Source of the DNA: Clostridia bacterium
GTDB taxonomy: Bacteria > Bacillota > Clostridia > Christensenellales > Aristaeellaceae
Assembly (NCBI GenBank): GCA_017527065.1
Contig: JAFXQO010000004.1
Coordinates: 1 to 64,000 of the forward strand
Length of the DNA: 64,000 nt
Direction of reading: 5' to 3'
Shown in pieces: positions 44,722-52,794 of this stretch. Numbering within the stretch: position 1 is the stretch's first letter; every line of letters begins with the position of its first letter. The notes beneath the pieces are model-generated. The model was given only the letters and a program-made list of their open reading frames with translations. It ran no database searches and was not told where the DNA came from. A program made the translations under genes and the position numbers.

Positions 44722-44781
44722 GGAAAAGCCCCTTTCCTTAAAATGATAATGGCAAACACATTGCCGGGCGATATAAAGAAG

Positions 44782-44806
44782 AAAACCCCCGAGAAATCGG
44801 GGGCTT
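44782..44806 (-). terminator. Terminator after tRNA-Thr
   Basis: On the minus strand, CCCCCGA-TTTC-TCGGGGG followed by TTTTC, about 12 nt past the tRNA 3' end. It separates the tRNA from the GH116 gene. Confidence 0.85.
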
Positions 44807-44817
44807 TCGTCGTTACA

Positions 44818-44893
<76 letters not shown>

Positions 44894-44916
44894 GCGTTTT
44901 TTCAAGCGCAAGTGTT

Positions 44917-44945
44917 ATTATACAACGAGCCTCATCAAAACGCAA
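44917..44945 (-). promoter_or_regulatory. Promoter of tRNA-Thr
   Basis: On the minus strand, TTGCGT (44945-44940), a 17-nt spacer and TATAAT (44922-44917), with the tRNA starting 24 nt after the -10. Confidence 0.8.
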
Positions 44946-44984
44946 TCCCCCGGTGTGATTATTCTTCTATTCTTAACCTTCATC

Positions 44985-45016
44985 GCGGGCGGGAAGCGCC
45001 TCATCTTCCCGCCCGC
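44985..45016 (-). terminator. Hairpin after the GH32 gene
   Basis: GCGGGCGGGAAG (44985-44996) pairs with CTTCCCGCCCGC (45005-45016). On the minus strand it begins 7 nt after the GH32 stop. The following T tract is weak. Confidence 0.6.
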
Positions 45017-45022
45017 GTCGCG

Positions 45023-46555
45023 TCAGATGTGAATGTCCCTGAGCGGCCAGGCGGCGATGGACGCGCCTTCGCATTCGACGCGGTTGAGCAGGGCGTCGCT
45101 CATGTGCGAGAGGCACATCGTCGCTTCGCCGTCGCCGGCGTAGAGCTCCACGGCGTGCACGTCCTGCACGATGCGCAGCCGGATCACACCGTCCGCGCGG
45201 CGCACCGGCATGGACGCTTCCTCGCCGTCCGGCCCGGCCGCGGGGCACACGACGCGGCCCGCGTCCGCGTCGATCATCAGCTCCAGCCCGAACAGCCGCA
45301 GCGCGCGCCGGCCCGAAGCCGGCACGGCCAGCTCGATGTCGTTGGCGCGGCCGGTCATCATGAGGCGATCCTTTCCCTCCGCCTTTTCGCCGCGCAGCGC
45401 CTCGAATTCGGGGCTCGGCCAGGCGCAGAGGAACAGCTCGCCGTCCAGCCGCTTGAGCGACATGTCGTGCGGCGTGGTCATGCTGCCGTTGAAGGGCATG
45501 CCGGGGATGGGCGCGCGGTTCCAGGCGATGCGGACGCGCCGCCCGTCCGGCGCGGAGAAGAACGTCTGCGCGGCGTAGCTCTCGCGGCCGTAATGCAGGC
45601 GGCCCGTCCTGCGCGTCGTGACGAAATGCCCGCCTTCGAATCGGCCGATGAGATAGCGGTCATGCGCCGCGGTCAGCACCCACCAGCGCGTCCCGTCCAG
45701 GCTGAGCGGATAGAGATCGGGACATTCGTCGTCCTCCTCGATGGTCAGGCGCTGCAGGAGCGTCCAGTCCAGGAGGTTTTCCGAGGTGAACAGCGCGAAC
45801 GCGTGGCCTTCGAGGTAGAGGACCATCACGTAGCGGTTCAGTTCGTCGCAGAACACCACTTTAGGGTCGCGGTTGCCCGGGGCGATGTTCCCGATGACGG
45901 GCTTTTCGCACTTCGCGAAGGTTTCGCCGCCGTCGGTCGAATACGCCAGGCGCTGCGTGAAGGGCGCGCCGCGGCTCATTTCGCCGTGTCCGCCCGCCGC
46001 GGTGTAAAAGAGCAGCAGCGGCGCGCGGCCCTTTTCGCCGAGGCCGGTCAGGTTGTCCTTGTCAAACACGGCGGAGCCGGAGAACATCGCGCCGCTCTCG
46101 TCGGGCCAGAGCGCCTCGCTTGTCTCCCTCCAATGAACCAGGTCGCCGCTGACCGCGTGGCCCCAGTGCATGTTGCCCCACACGGTGTCGGCGGGGTTGT
46201 GCTGGAAAAACAGGTGATAGAGCCCCTCGTGCCAGATGAGGCCGTTCGGGTCGTTGATCCAGCCGCGCCGGGCGGTGAAATGCGCCGCGGGGCGATACGC
46301 CTCCCGGTAGAGGCCGTCCTCTTCCGGCGCGTCGGTCAATACCGGCGTGAAGTCGACGCCGGGCTCCACGCTGAATTCGAGCGTCCGGCCCAGGAAGGGG
46401 CGCAGGTCGTAGGGCATGATGAAACCCGGCCCGGCGGACAGGCGCAGCCGCAGCTCGACGACGGGCTTTCCCTTTTCCCGAAGGAAAATCGTCTTCGGAC
46501 GCGCCGTTTCGCTCACGGGCAGGAGCATGTAGCGCTTTGCAATATGAAGGATCAT
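45023..46555 (-). CDS. GH32 fructan/sucrose hydrolase (levanase/fructosidase type)
   Basis: This is a cytoplasmic enzyme of 510 residues that releases fructose from sucrose or fructans. The five-bladed propeller motifs are RRGWINDPNGLIW (nucleophile Asp), GNRDPKV (transition-state stabiliser Asp) and DECPDLYP (acid/base Glu). FFQHNPADTVWGNMHWGHAVS is also diagnostic. The C-terminal beta-sandwich follows from about residue 345. Before the propeller there is an N-terminal extension of about 95 residues that is not typical for the family. Start with GGAGGAGG 8 nt upstream. It is on the same strand as and 78 nt downstream of pfkA. No signal peptide, so it probably acts on imported oligosaccharides. 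Confidence 0.93.
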   Translation of the reverse strand: MILHIAKRYMLLPVSETARPKTIFLREKGKPVVELRLRLSAGPGFIMPYDLRPFLGRTLEFSVEPGVDFTPVLTDAPEEDGLYREAYRPAAHFTARRGWINDPNGLIWHEGLYHLFFQHNPADTVWGNMHWGHAVSGDLVHWRETSEALWPDESGAMFSGSAVFDKDNLTGLGEKGRAPLLLFYTAAGGHGEMSRGAPFTQRLAYSTDGGETFAKCEKPVIGNIAPGNRDPKVVFCDELNRYVMVLYLEGHAFALFTSENLLDWTLLQRLTIEEDDECPDLYPLSLDGTRWWVLTAAHDRYLIGRFEGGHFVTTRRTGRLHYGRESYAAQTFFSAPDGRRVRIAWNRAPIPGMPFNGSMTTPHDMSLKRLDGELFLCAWPSPEFEALRGEKAEGKDRLMMTGRANDIELAVPASGRRALRLFGLELMIDADAGRVVCPAAGPDGEEASMPVRRADGVIRLRIVQDVHAVELYAGDGEATMCLSHMSDALLNRVECEGASIAAWPLRDIHI

Positions 46556-46582
46556 GACGGCGGCCTCCTCCCGGCATGGATC

Positions 46583-46608
46583 GGGCCGCAGCGATGCGAC
46601 TGCGGCCC
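46583..46608 (-). other. Hairpin between pfkA and the GH32 gene
   Basis: GGGCCGCAG (46583-46591) pairs with CTGCGGCCC (46600-46608). No T tract follows on the minus strand, so it may be a partial terminator or a processing/stability element that tunes GH32 expression downstream of pfkA. Confidence 0.5.
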
Positions 46609-46633
46609 GTATGTGTTTGCTGTTTGCGGGTTG

Positions 46634-47623
46634 TCAGACACGCGGCACGGAAATGCCCACGGCCTCCAGCACCTCGTAGCGGTCCATCTGCAGGCTCTTC
46701 TTCATCTGCAGGCCCTCTTCGATGGGCGTCTCGACGATGGCACCGTCGCGGGTGGTGATGACCAGGTTGCTGCGGCCTTCCTTCAGGGCCTTCACGGCGA
46801 AATAGCCCATGCGGGTGGCGGTTTCCCTGTCGCGGGCGTTGGGCGAACCGCCGCGCTGGATGTGGCCCAGAACGGTCACGCGCGGCTCGATGCCGATGGC
46901 CTCGTGGATCTGCTTGCCGATCTCCACGGCGCTGCCCGCGCCTTCGGCCACGACCACCATGAAGTGGGTGTTGCCGGCCAGGCGCGCGTTGCGGATGCGC
47001 TCCACCACGTCGCGCTCGAAGTCCAGCTCGCGCTCGGGCACCAGCACGGCCGTGGCGCCCACGGCGATGCCCACGTACAGCGCCAGGAAGCCGGCGTTGC
47101 GGCCCATGACCTCCACCACGGAGCAACGCTCGTGAGACTGCATGGTATCGCGCAGTTTGTCGATGCACTCGATGGCTGTGTTGCAGGCGGTGTCGAAGCC
47201 GATGGTGTAGTTGGTGCAGCCGATGTCGTTGTCGATGGTGGCCGGGATGCCCACCACGGGCATGCCCATGCGCGAGAACGCCAGCGCGCCGCGGAAGGTG
47301 CCGTCGCCGCCGATGGCCACGATGGCGTCCAGGCCCAGCATCTTGCAGGTGGCCATGGCCTTTTCCCGGCCCTTATCGGTCATGAATTCCTCGCTGCGGG
47401 CCGTGTAGAGGATGGTGCCGCCCCGGTCGAGCACATGGCCCACCGCCGCGCCGTCCAGCGTCACGAAATCGCTGTTGATCAGCCCCTGCCAGCCCCGTCG
47501 GATGCCGACGCACTGTATGCCGAAGGTTATGGCCGTGCGCACGACGGCTCTCACCGCGGCGTTCATGCCCGGCGAATCTCCGCCGCTTGTCAGTACACCA
47601 ATGCGCTTGATCTTCTTATCCAT
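46634..47623 (-). CDS. pfkA: 6-phosphofructokinase (ATP-dependent)
   Basis: This enzyme phosphorylates fructose-6-phosphate to fructose-1,6-bisphosphate. The protein has 329 residues. The ATP-binding start is GVLTSGGDSPGMNA, and the catalytic region contains IGGDGTFRGA, where the Gly after GGD points to ATP rather than pyrophosphate. The substrate motifs TIDNDIGCTNYTIGFDTA and MGRNAGFLAL follow. The start at 47623 (MDKKIKRIGVLTS) has GGGAG 8 nt upstream; the in-frame ATG at 47629 is too close to that site. The gene is followed by the GH32 gene on the same strand. Confidence 0.96.
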   Translation of the reverse strand: MDKKIKRIGVLTSGGDSPGMNAAVRAVVRTAITFGIQCVGIRRGWQGLINSDFVTLDGAAVGHVLDRGGTILYTARSEEFMTDKGREKAMATCKMLGLDAIVAIGGDGTFRGALAFSRMGMPVVGIPATIDNDIGCTNYTIGFDTACNTAIECIDKLRDTMQSHERCSVVEVMGRNAGFLALYVGIAVGATAVLVPERELDFERDVVERIRNARLAGNTHFMVVVAEGAGSAVEIGKQIHEAIGIEPRVTVLGHIQRGGSPNARDRETATRMGYFAVKALKEGRSNLVITTRDGAIVETPIEEGLQMKKSLQMDRYEVLEAVGISVPRV

Positions 47624-47677
47624 ATACATTACTCCCTTCCACCGCGTTTCAGCCTCGTTGCCGGAATCCTTTCCTGA

Positions 47678-47706
47678 ATTATAACAGAAGATACGGGAAT
47701 AATCAA
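47678..47706 (-). promoter_or_regulatory. Promoter of pfkA
   Basis: On the minus strand, TTGATT (47706-47701), a 17-nt spacer and TATAAT (47683-47678). Confidence 0.8.
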
Positions 47707-47783
47707 TGCACAAATCGCAGGTTTCAGAAAAAACTGGCCGCGGGCGTGAACGAGCGTTTTTGACATTTTTTCGCCAAAGTTTC

Positions 47784-47812
47784 TTGCCGGACGCAGCGCT
47801 TTATGCTACAAT
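47784..47812 (+). promoter_or_regulatory. Promoter of the GPH-family symporter gene
   Basis: TTGCCG (47784-47789), a 17-nt spacer and TACAAT (47807-47812), with TGC just before the -10 (extended -10). It is divergent from the pfkA promoter. Confidence 0.65.
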
Positions 47813-47860
47813 GAATCCGGCTGATTTGCCGTATTGCGTCTCATGAGGAGGAAGATTTCC

Positions 47861-49225
47861 ATGAACAGTGTCAAGAAGCTCTCCACCGGGAAGGTCTGGT
47901 GTTTTGCCGTGGGCCAGTTCGGCTGGTCCGTGCTGGCGGCGCTCATCTCCAGCTGGCTGGTCAACTACTACCAGCCCGACCAGGCGACCCAAGCCGCCGG
48001 GCAGCCGATCTTCATCCCGCAGGGCCTGGCCATCCTGGGCGTCCTCACCGTGCTGGGGGCGATCACCGCCTTCGGCCGCATCTTCGACGCCGTGACCGAT
48101 CCGCTCATCGCCTCGATGTCCGACCGCTGCAAGTCCAAGGCCGGCCGGCGCATCCCCTTCATGCGCGCCGCGGCGATCCCCTTCGCGCTGGCCTGCATCC
48201 TCACCTTCTGGTCGCCCGTGAGCGGGGAGAGCTGGCTCAACGCCGGTTTCCTCTTCCTCATGCTGATGCTGTTCTATTTCTTCATGACCATGTACTGCAC
48301 GCCCTACAACGCGCTCATTCCCGAGCTGGGCGCGGATCAGAAGACGCGCATGAGCATCTCCACCGCCATCTCTTTCACCTACATCGCCGGCATGGCCGTG
48401 GCCTATGTCGCCCCGGTCATCTGGGGCGCGCTGCAGGGCATGGGCCTGGAGCGCGTGGCCGCCATCCGCACCACGTTTACGGCCATTGCGGTGATCGGCC
48501 TCATGTGCATGTTCGTGCCGGTGTTCACCATTCGGGAGAAGGACTATGTGCAGGCCGCGCCCAGCGAGTCCACCGCCTTCAAGTCGCTGGCGGCCACCTT
48601 CCGGAATCATGATTTCCGCGTGTTCGTGGCCTCGGACATCGCCTATTTCCTGGGCATCACCATGTTCCAGACGGCGCTGCCCTTCTTCGTGACCTCGCTG
48701 CTTAAGCTGGACGAGAGCTACTCCACCGTTTACTTCGTGCTCATGACGGCGCTGTCGGTGCTGTTCTACGTGCCGGTCAACAAGCTGACGCCCAGGTTCG
48801 GCAAGAAGAAGGTCATCCTGTTCGCCTTCTGCGTCTTCACGCTCAGCTTCCTGTTCACCGCCTTCTTCGGCGATCTGCTGCCGGTTCCCGCCGCCGTGCA
48901 GGGTTTCATCCTCTGCGCGCTGGCCTCGCCCGCCCAGGCTATCTTCGGCATACTGCCCCAGGCTGTGGTGGCGGACATCGCCGAATACGACGCCCTCGAG
49001 ACGGGGGAGAACCGCAGCGGCATGTTCTACGCCGCGCGCACCTTCGCCTTTAAGCTGGGCCAGTCCATCGCCATGCTGCTGGTCACCGCCTTCGCCACCA
49101 TCGGCCCGGATACCGGCCTGGGCTATCGCGTCACCGCCGTCGCGGCGGCGGCGGTCTGCGTGCTGGGCGGCGTGCTGTTCCTGCTCTACGATGAGAAGAA
49201 GGTCTACGCCCGCATCATGAAATAG
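47861..49225 (+). CDS. MFS transporter of the glycoside-pentoside-hexuronide (GPH) type
   Basis: This 12-helix membrane protein of about 454 residues is a cation-coupled sugar symporter by family. The diagnostic GPH segment between helices 2 and 3 reads AFGRIFDAVTDPLIASMSDR, followed by CKSKAGRRIPFM. A central cytoplasmic loop (about 215-240) separates the two six-helix halves. The start at 47861 is chosen over the in-frame ATG at 47834, because AGGAGG lies between them 9 nt before it. It is divergent from pfkA-GH32 and could bring in the oligosaccharides that GH32 or GH172 cut. The substrate is an inference. Confidence 0.88.
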   Translation: MNSVKKLSTGKVWCFAVGQFGWSVLAALISSWLVNYYQPDQATQAAGQPIFIPQGLAILGVLTVLGAITAFGRIFDAVTDPLIASMSDRCKSKAGRRIPFMRAAAIPFALACILTFWSPVSGESWLNAGFLFLMLMLFYFFMTMYCTPYNALIPELGADQKTRMSISTAISFTYIAGMAVAYVAPVIWGALQGMGLERVAAIRTTFTAIAVIGLMCMFVPVFTIREKDYVQAAPSESTAFKSLAATFRNHDFRVFVASDIAYFLGITMFQTALPFFVTSLLKLDESYSTVYFVLMTALSVLFYVPVNKLTPRFGKKKVILFAFCVFTLSFLFTAFFGDLLPVPAAVQGFILCALASPAQAIFGILPQAVVADIAEYDALETGENRSGMFYAARTFAFKLGQSIAMLLVTAFATIGPDTGLGYRVTAVAAAAVCVLGGVLFLLYDEKKVYARIMK

Positions 49226-49248
49226 TCTGTACACGGGAGGCGACAGAG

Positions 49249-50241
49249 ATGGCATCCACTTCTTCCAATCCGTTCAATGAGGATTATCTCCTCCATTCCG
49301 ATCATTACGGGCAGGACATGAAAGACCTCGTCCTGCCCGCGCTGGCGGAGAAACGTGTCAGGACCACCGTGAAGGGCTTCGAGGACAGGCCCATCGCCTG
49401 CTACCAATTCGCCGCGGAGAAGCCGAAGGGCACAGTGATGATCGTTCACGGCTTCACCGAGAACGCCTACAAATTCTCCGAGATCACCTATTCGCTGCTG
49501 AAGAGCGGCTACAGCGTGCTCGCCTACGACCAGCGCGGCCACGGGCTGTCCTGGCGCAAGGAGGGCCTGCCGGACACCTCGCTGACCCATGTGGACGATT
49601 TCGAGGAATACGTGAAGGACATGGAAATCGTATGCGGCAAGCTGCTCAAGGGCATGCCGGAGCCTCATTTCGTCTTCGCGCACTCCATGGGCGGCGCGGT
49701 GACGGGCCTCTTTCTCGAGCGGCACGCGGACGTGTTCAAAAAAGCCGTGCTGTGCGCGCCCATGATTGCGCCCAACCGCAGCGGCCTGCCCCTCGGCCTG
49801 GCCAAGGCCGTCTGCGGCGTTCCGACTGTGCTGGGCAAGGGCATGAAGCGCTCTTTCTTGTCCAAGCCGTACAGCGGGCCGGAGGATTTCGCCACCTCCT
49901 GCGCCGCGGGCCGCGAGCGGTTCGACTGGTACGACGCGGTGAAGCAGGCGCATCCCGAATTCCAGAACAACAGTCCCAGCTACCGCTGGATATTGGAAGC
50001 GGTCGGCGTGACGAAGAAGCTGCTCGCGCCGGGCGCGCCGGAGAAGATCGCCTGTCCCGTGCGGCTGTACACCGCCGAAACAGATTTTTCCGTGCTGCCC
50101 GAGCCCCAGGAGGCGTTCATCCGCCGCGTGAAGCAGGGCAAGCGCGTCTTCGTGCCCGGCTCGAAGCACGAAATATACCGCTCGACCGACGCGGTGTTTT
50201 TCCCCTGGTGGCATGAGATCCTCGGCTTCTTCTCGGATTGA
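49249..50241 (+). CDS. Alpha/beta hydrolase (monoacylglycerol lipase-like)
   Basis: This soluble 330-residue hydrolase has the nucleophile elbow AHSMGGAV (Ser146), an oxyanion segment VIVHGFTENAYKF and a late SKHEIYRSTD segment with the likely catalytic histidine. The fold order and YSVLAYDQRGHGLS motif match the lysophospholipase/monoacylglycerol lipase branch (Hydrolase_4). The start has GGGAGG upstream. It follows the symporter by 23 nt and is probably in the same transcript. The substrate is unknown and it may have no link to sugar use. Confidence 0.88.
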   Translation: MASTSSNPFNEDYLLHSDHYGQDMKDLVLPALAEKRVRTTVKGFEDRPIACYQFAAEKPKGTVMIVHGFTENAYKFSEITYSLLKSGYSVLAYDQRGHGLSWRKEGLPDTSLTHVDDFEEYVKDMEIVCGKLLKGMPEPHFVFAHSMGGAVTGLFLERHADVFKKAVLCAPMIAPNRSGLPLGLAKAVCGVPTVLGKGMKRSFLSKPYSGPEDFATSCAAGRERFDWYDAVKQAHPEFQNNSPSYRWILEAVGVTKKLLAPGAPEKIACPVRLYTAETDFSVLPEPQEAFIRRVKQGKRVFVPGSKHEIYRSTDAVFFPWWHEILGFFSD

Positions 50242-50260
50242 CGGCGGCAAGATAAAGCAA

Positions 50261-50304
50261 TTCGCCCCGCGCCATTTGACCGGCGCGGGGCGAACTACTT
50301 TTTT
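50261..50304. terminator. Terminator between the hydrolase and htrA-like genes
   Basis: TTCGCCCCGCGCC (50261-50273) pairs with GGCGCGGGGCGAA (50282-50294), followed by CTACTTTTTT on the plus side. Confidence 0.88.
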
Positions 50305-50338
50305 CAGGAGCAAGAAGGAATTTTCTTTTTGCGGTTTA

Positions 50339-51511
50339 TCAGTCGAGGATTTTCAGGGTGACGTCGATGTCGAGCATCTCGTAGCCGCCGCTGACCTGGA
50401 ACATGTTGTAGGTGCTGGTGCGGCCGCCGAAGAAGTAGGAGTAGTAGTCGTTGCCGCCGCTGACGGCCACCAGATCGATGTTGGCATAGCGGGCCACCTG
50501 CACGGTCACGGTATCGCCTTCGCTGTACTTATCCAGCTCGGTGGTCAGTTCGGCCACGCTGGTCACGCGCACGCCGTTCACGGAGTAGATGTAGTCGTAC
50601 TGCTTCAGGCCGGCGGCCTCGGCGGGCGCGTCCTTGATCAGTTCGCCGACATACACGCCGGCGGGGGCGTTTTTGCTCATGGGCTCGTCCGGGCCGTAGG
50701 CGTAATCATAGGCGTGGATGCCAATCTGAGCGCGCTGCACCTTGCCGTACTGGATCAGGTCGGTGGCGTTCTTGTACACGGTCTCGATCGGGATGGCGAA
50801 GCCCAGGCCCTCGAAGACCACGCTGGAATACATGCTGCCGGAATACTTCAAAGTGTTGATGCCGACCAGCTGGCCCTTGTAGTTGAACAGGCCGCCGCCG
50901 GAGTTGCCGTTGTTGATGGCCGCGTCGTGCTGGATGTAGTTGATGGTGCGGCTGGTGTTTCTGGCCTTGACTTTGCTGCGCTCCAGCGCGGAGACGATGC
51001 CCTGGGTCACGGTGTTGGAAAGCACCTCGCCGCCGGGGTTGCCGATGGCGATGACGGTGGAGCCGATCACCAGGTCGGCGGTGGAGCCGATCTCGACGGG
51101 CACCAGCTCGGACGCGGCGGAGCCGTCCACCTTCAGCACGGCGATGTCGGTCGAGGCGTCGGTGCCGACCAGCTCGGCGTCGACCTTCTCGCCGCTGGGC
51201 ATCAGAACCTGATAGGAATCGCCGTCCTCGATGACGTGGTTGTTGGTGACGACATAGCCGCCCTCGGCGATGACCACGCCGGAACCCTGCGCGACGGGGC
51301 TGTTTTCAACCTGGCGCGTGCTCTGGTTCCAGGTCTGCGTGGCGGTGATGACGCCGACCACGGAGTTGGCGGTCTTCTGGGCCACGTAGATGGCGGGCGA
51401 CGGATCGCTCGCGGGCTCGGCGCTCTCGGCGCCCACAGACAGATTCATCACGCCCACGATCAGCATCACGCTGAGGATCAGGGCAAACAGTTTTGCAAAA
51501 TTCTTTTTCAT
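50339..51511 (-). CDS. HtrA/DegP-family serine protease
   Basis: This exported S1C protease handles envelope protein quality control. The 390-residue precursor has a signal peptide or membrane anchor (about 1-28). The trypsin-like domain has His92 (TNNHVIED), Asp122 (STDIAVLK) and Ser204 (NNGNSGGGLF), so the triad is complete. One C-terminal PDZ domain follows (about 285-375, AGVYVGELIKDAPAEAAGLK). The gene is monocistronic. A TATAAT is seen on the minus strand at 51547-51542 without a clear -35, and a terminator is shared with the hydrolase gene. Confidence 0.95.
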   Translation of the reverse strand: MKKNFAKLFALILSVMLIVGVMNLSVGAESAEPASDPSPAIYVAQKTANSVVGVITATQTWNQSTRQVENSPVAQGSGVVIAEGGYVVTNNHVIEDGDSYQVLMPSGEKVDAELVGTDASTDIAVLKVDGSAASELVPVEIGSTADLVIGSTVIAIGNPGGEVLSNTVTQGIVSALERSKVKARNTSRTINYIQHDAAINNGNSGGGLFNYKGQLVGINTLKYSGSMYSSVVFEGLGFAIPIETVYKNATDLIQYGKVQRAQIGIHAYDYAYGPDEPMSKNAPAGVYVGELIKDAPAEAAGLKQYDYIYSVNGVRVTSVAELTTELDKYSEGDTVTVQVARYANIDLVAVSGGNDYYSYFFGGRTSTYNMFQVSGGYEMLDIDVTLKILD

Positions 51512-51618
51512 AACTCATACCTCCCTTTGGTTTATGGCCTTATTATATCCGCCCATTTTGGATAAATTATGAACGAAAATTAAACATGCACCGGCAGGAG
51601 AAAAAAAGTTTTTCCCAC

Positions 51619-51652
51619 GCAAAAAGCCTTCCCCGGATTCGAGGAAGGCTTG
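51619..51652 (-). terminator. Terminator after the GH172 gene
   Basis: On the minus strand, AAGCCTTCC...GGAAGGCTT (51651-51624) is followed by TTTTTG. It separates the GH172 gene from htrA. Confidence 0.8.
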
Positions 51653-51669
51653 CGCGATTCGAGCCTTTT

Positions 51670-52740
51670 TCAGATGATTTCCAGTTCGTCCTTCGAGGGC
51701 AGGGGCTTTCTCGCGGCGCAGGGCCTGTCCTGATACCAGTAGGCCACGGAGGCGATATCGTCCTGGAGGGGGAGGTAGCGCCCGCCCGAGCGCCAGCCCA
51801 GGGCCTGGATGGTCACCCGCAGGTTCTTTTTGAAGCGGATCGGGTCCGTGATGTGCCAGCGGTACATTCCGAAGCGCGTCTGCGAGCGATACGTCCCGTC
51901 AGGCCGGAGCACCTGTACAAGGCCGCTGTAGGGCGTGGTAAAAGGTATATACTGGCCGGCTATTTCAAAGTCGTAGGACCCGCAGAAGTAGTCCTCCGTG
52001 CCCGTGCCGCAGACGGTGGGAAAGGCTTCGTCGCCGTCCATGAAGAACTTGATCTCGCCCTCGCCCCACCAGCCGGCGTTGTTCACGCCCCAGGCCATGT
52101 AGGTGCCCACGTACTGTCCTTGGCCTTCGACGCCGTCCAGCAGCGTGTAATCCTGCTTGTAAGGCAGGGGATTCACGCGGTTGAACTGCGCGTGGAAGTA
52201 TCCGGCTTCCTCGGGGACCTCGCCCAGCTCATAGGTGATCTGGTAGTACAGCGCCACTTCGCCCTCCGTGCGGTTTTCCATCGTCACCCGGCAGCGGCGG
52301 CGGAAGGGCATCGTCCAGTAGCAGTTGAAGGCGCGGCCCGGATTCAGGCACACGGCCAGCGAGCTGATCTGGGCGTATTCCCCCCAGCCGCAGGCGAAGA
52401 AATCGCCCACGGGGCACTCGACGGAAGGCACGGGGCTGTCGTCCCAGTAGAGGCGCAGGATGAGGTTGCGCCAGTCGCCCGTGCCGGGCGTCATCCAGAT
52501 ATGGCGGATGGAGCCGCTGCCGCTGATGTCGGCCAGGACGCGGTCCTCGCCGGGCGAGAGCATGAGATAGGGGTTTACCTTCCAGCCCGTGCCCAGATCG
52601 CGGGCGGCCTTGCGCGCCGAGCCCTCCTCGAGGGGCGTGCGCGCGCCCTGGCCGGGCTCGCCGGTCAGGTTTTCGGGCGATATGGAGCGGGTTATATTGG
52701 TAGAGATGCATGCGAGACGGTCGAAATCGCGAAGAAACAT
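51670..52740 (-). CDS. GH172 (DUF2961) family glycoside hydrolase
   Basis: The 356-residue protein matches DUF2961 (PF11175), now CAZy GH172. Characterised members cleave difructose dianhydride I or alpha-D-arabinofuranosides. Family segments are SGSGSIRHIWMTPGTGDWRN, VGDFFACGWGEYAQ, FFMDGDEAFPTVCGTGTEDYF, and TPYSGLVQ. The GTGTEDYF loop holds the conserved acidic residue. The length (about 356) is that of a single jelly-roll-pair catalytic domain, with no signal peptide. The start has AGGAGG upstream. It lies 54 nt downstream of the SANT-domain gene on the same strand. The GH32 and symporter neighbours favour fructan-type substrates, by inference. Confidence 0.85.
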   Translation of the reverse strand: MFLRDFDRLACISTNITRSISPENLTGEPGQGARTPLEEGSARKAARDLGTGWKVNPYLMLSPGEDRVLADISGSGSIRHIWMTPGTGDWRNLILRLYWDDSPVPSVECPVGDFFACGWGEYAQISSLAVCLNPGRAFNCYWTMPFRRRCRVTMENRTEGEVALYYQITYELGEVPEEAGYFHAQFNRVNPLPYKQDYTLLDGVEGQGQYVGTYMAWGVNNAGWWGEGEIKFFMDGDEAFPTVCGTGTEDYFCGSYDFEIAGQYIPFTTPYSGLVQVLRPDGTYRSQTRFGMYRWHITDPIRFKKNLRVTIQALGWRSGGRYLPLQDDIASVAYWYQDRPCAARKPLPSKDELEII

Positions 52741-52794
52741 GGCGGGACCTCCTCTGCGCTTTTTTCATAAATATAGCACAAAGGTCCGCGCCCG

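Noticed and set aside
44912-47677. Long plus-strand open frame across the GH32 and pfkA genes
   Set aside because: It is antisense to two well-supported genes, has a His/Arg/Gln/Val-rich shadow composition and shows no domain.
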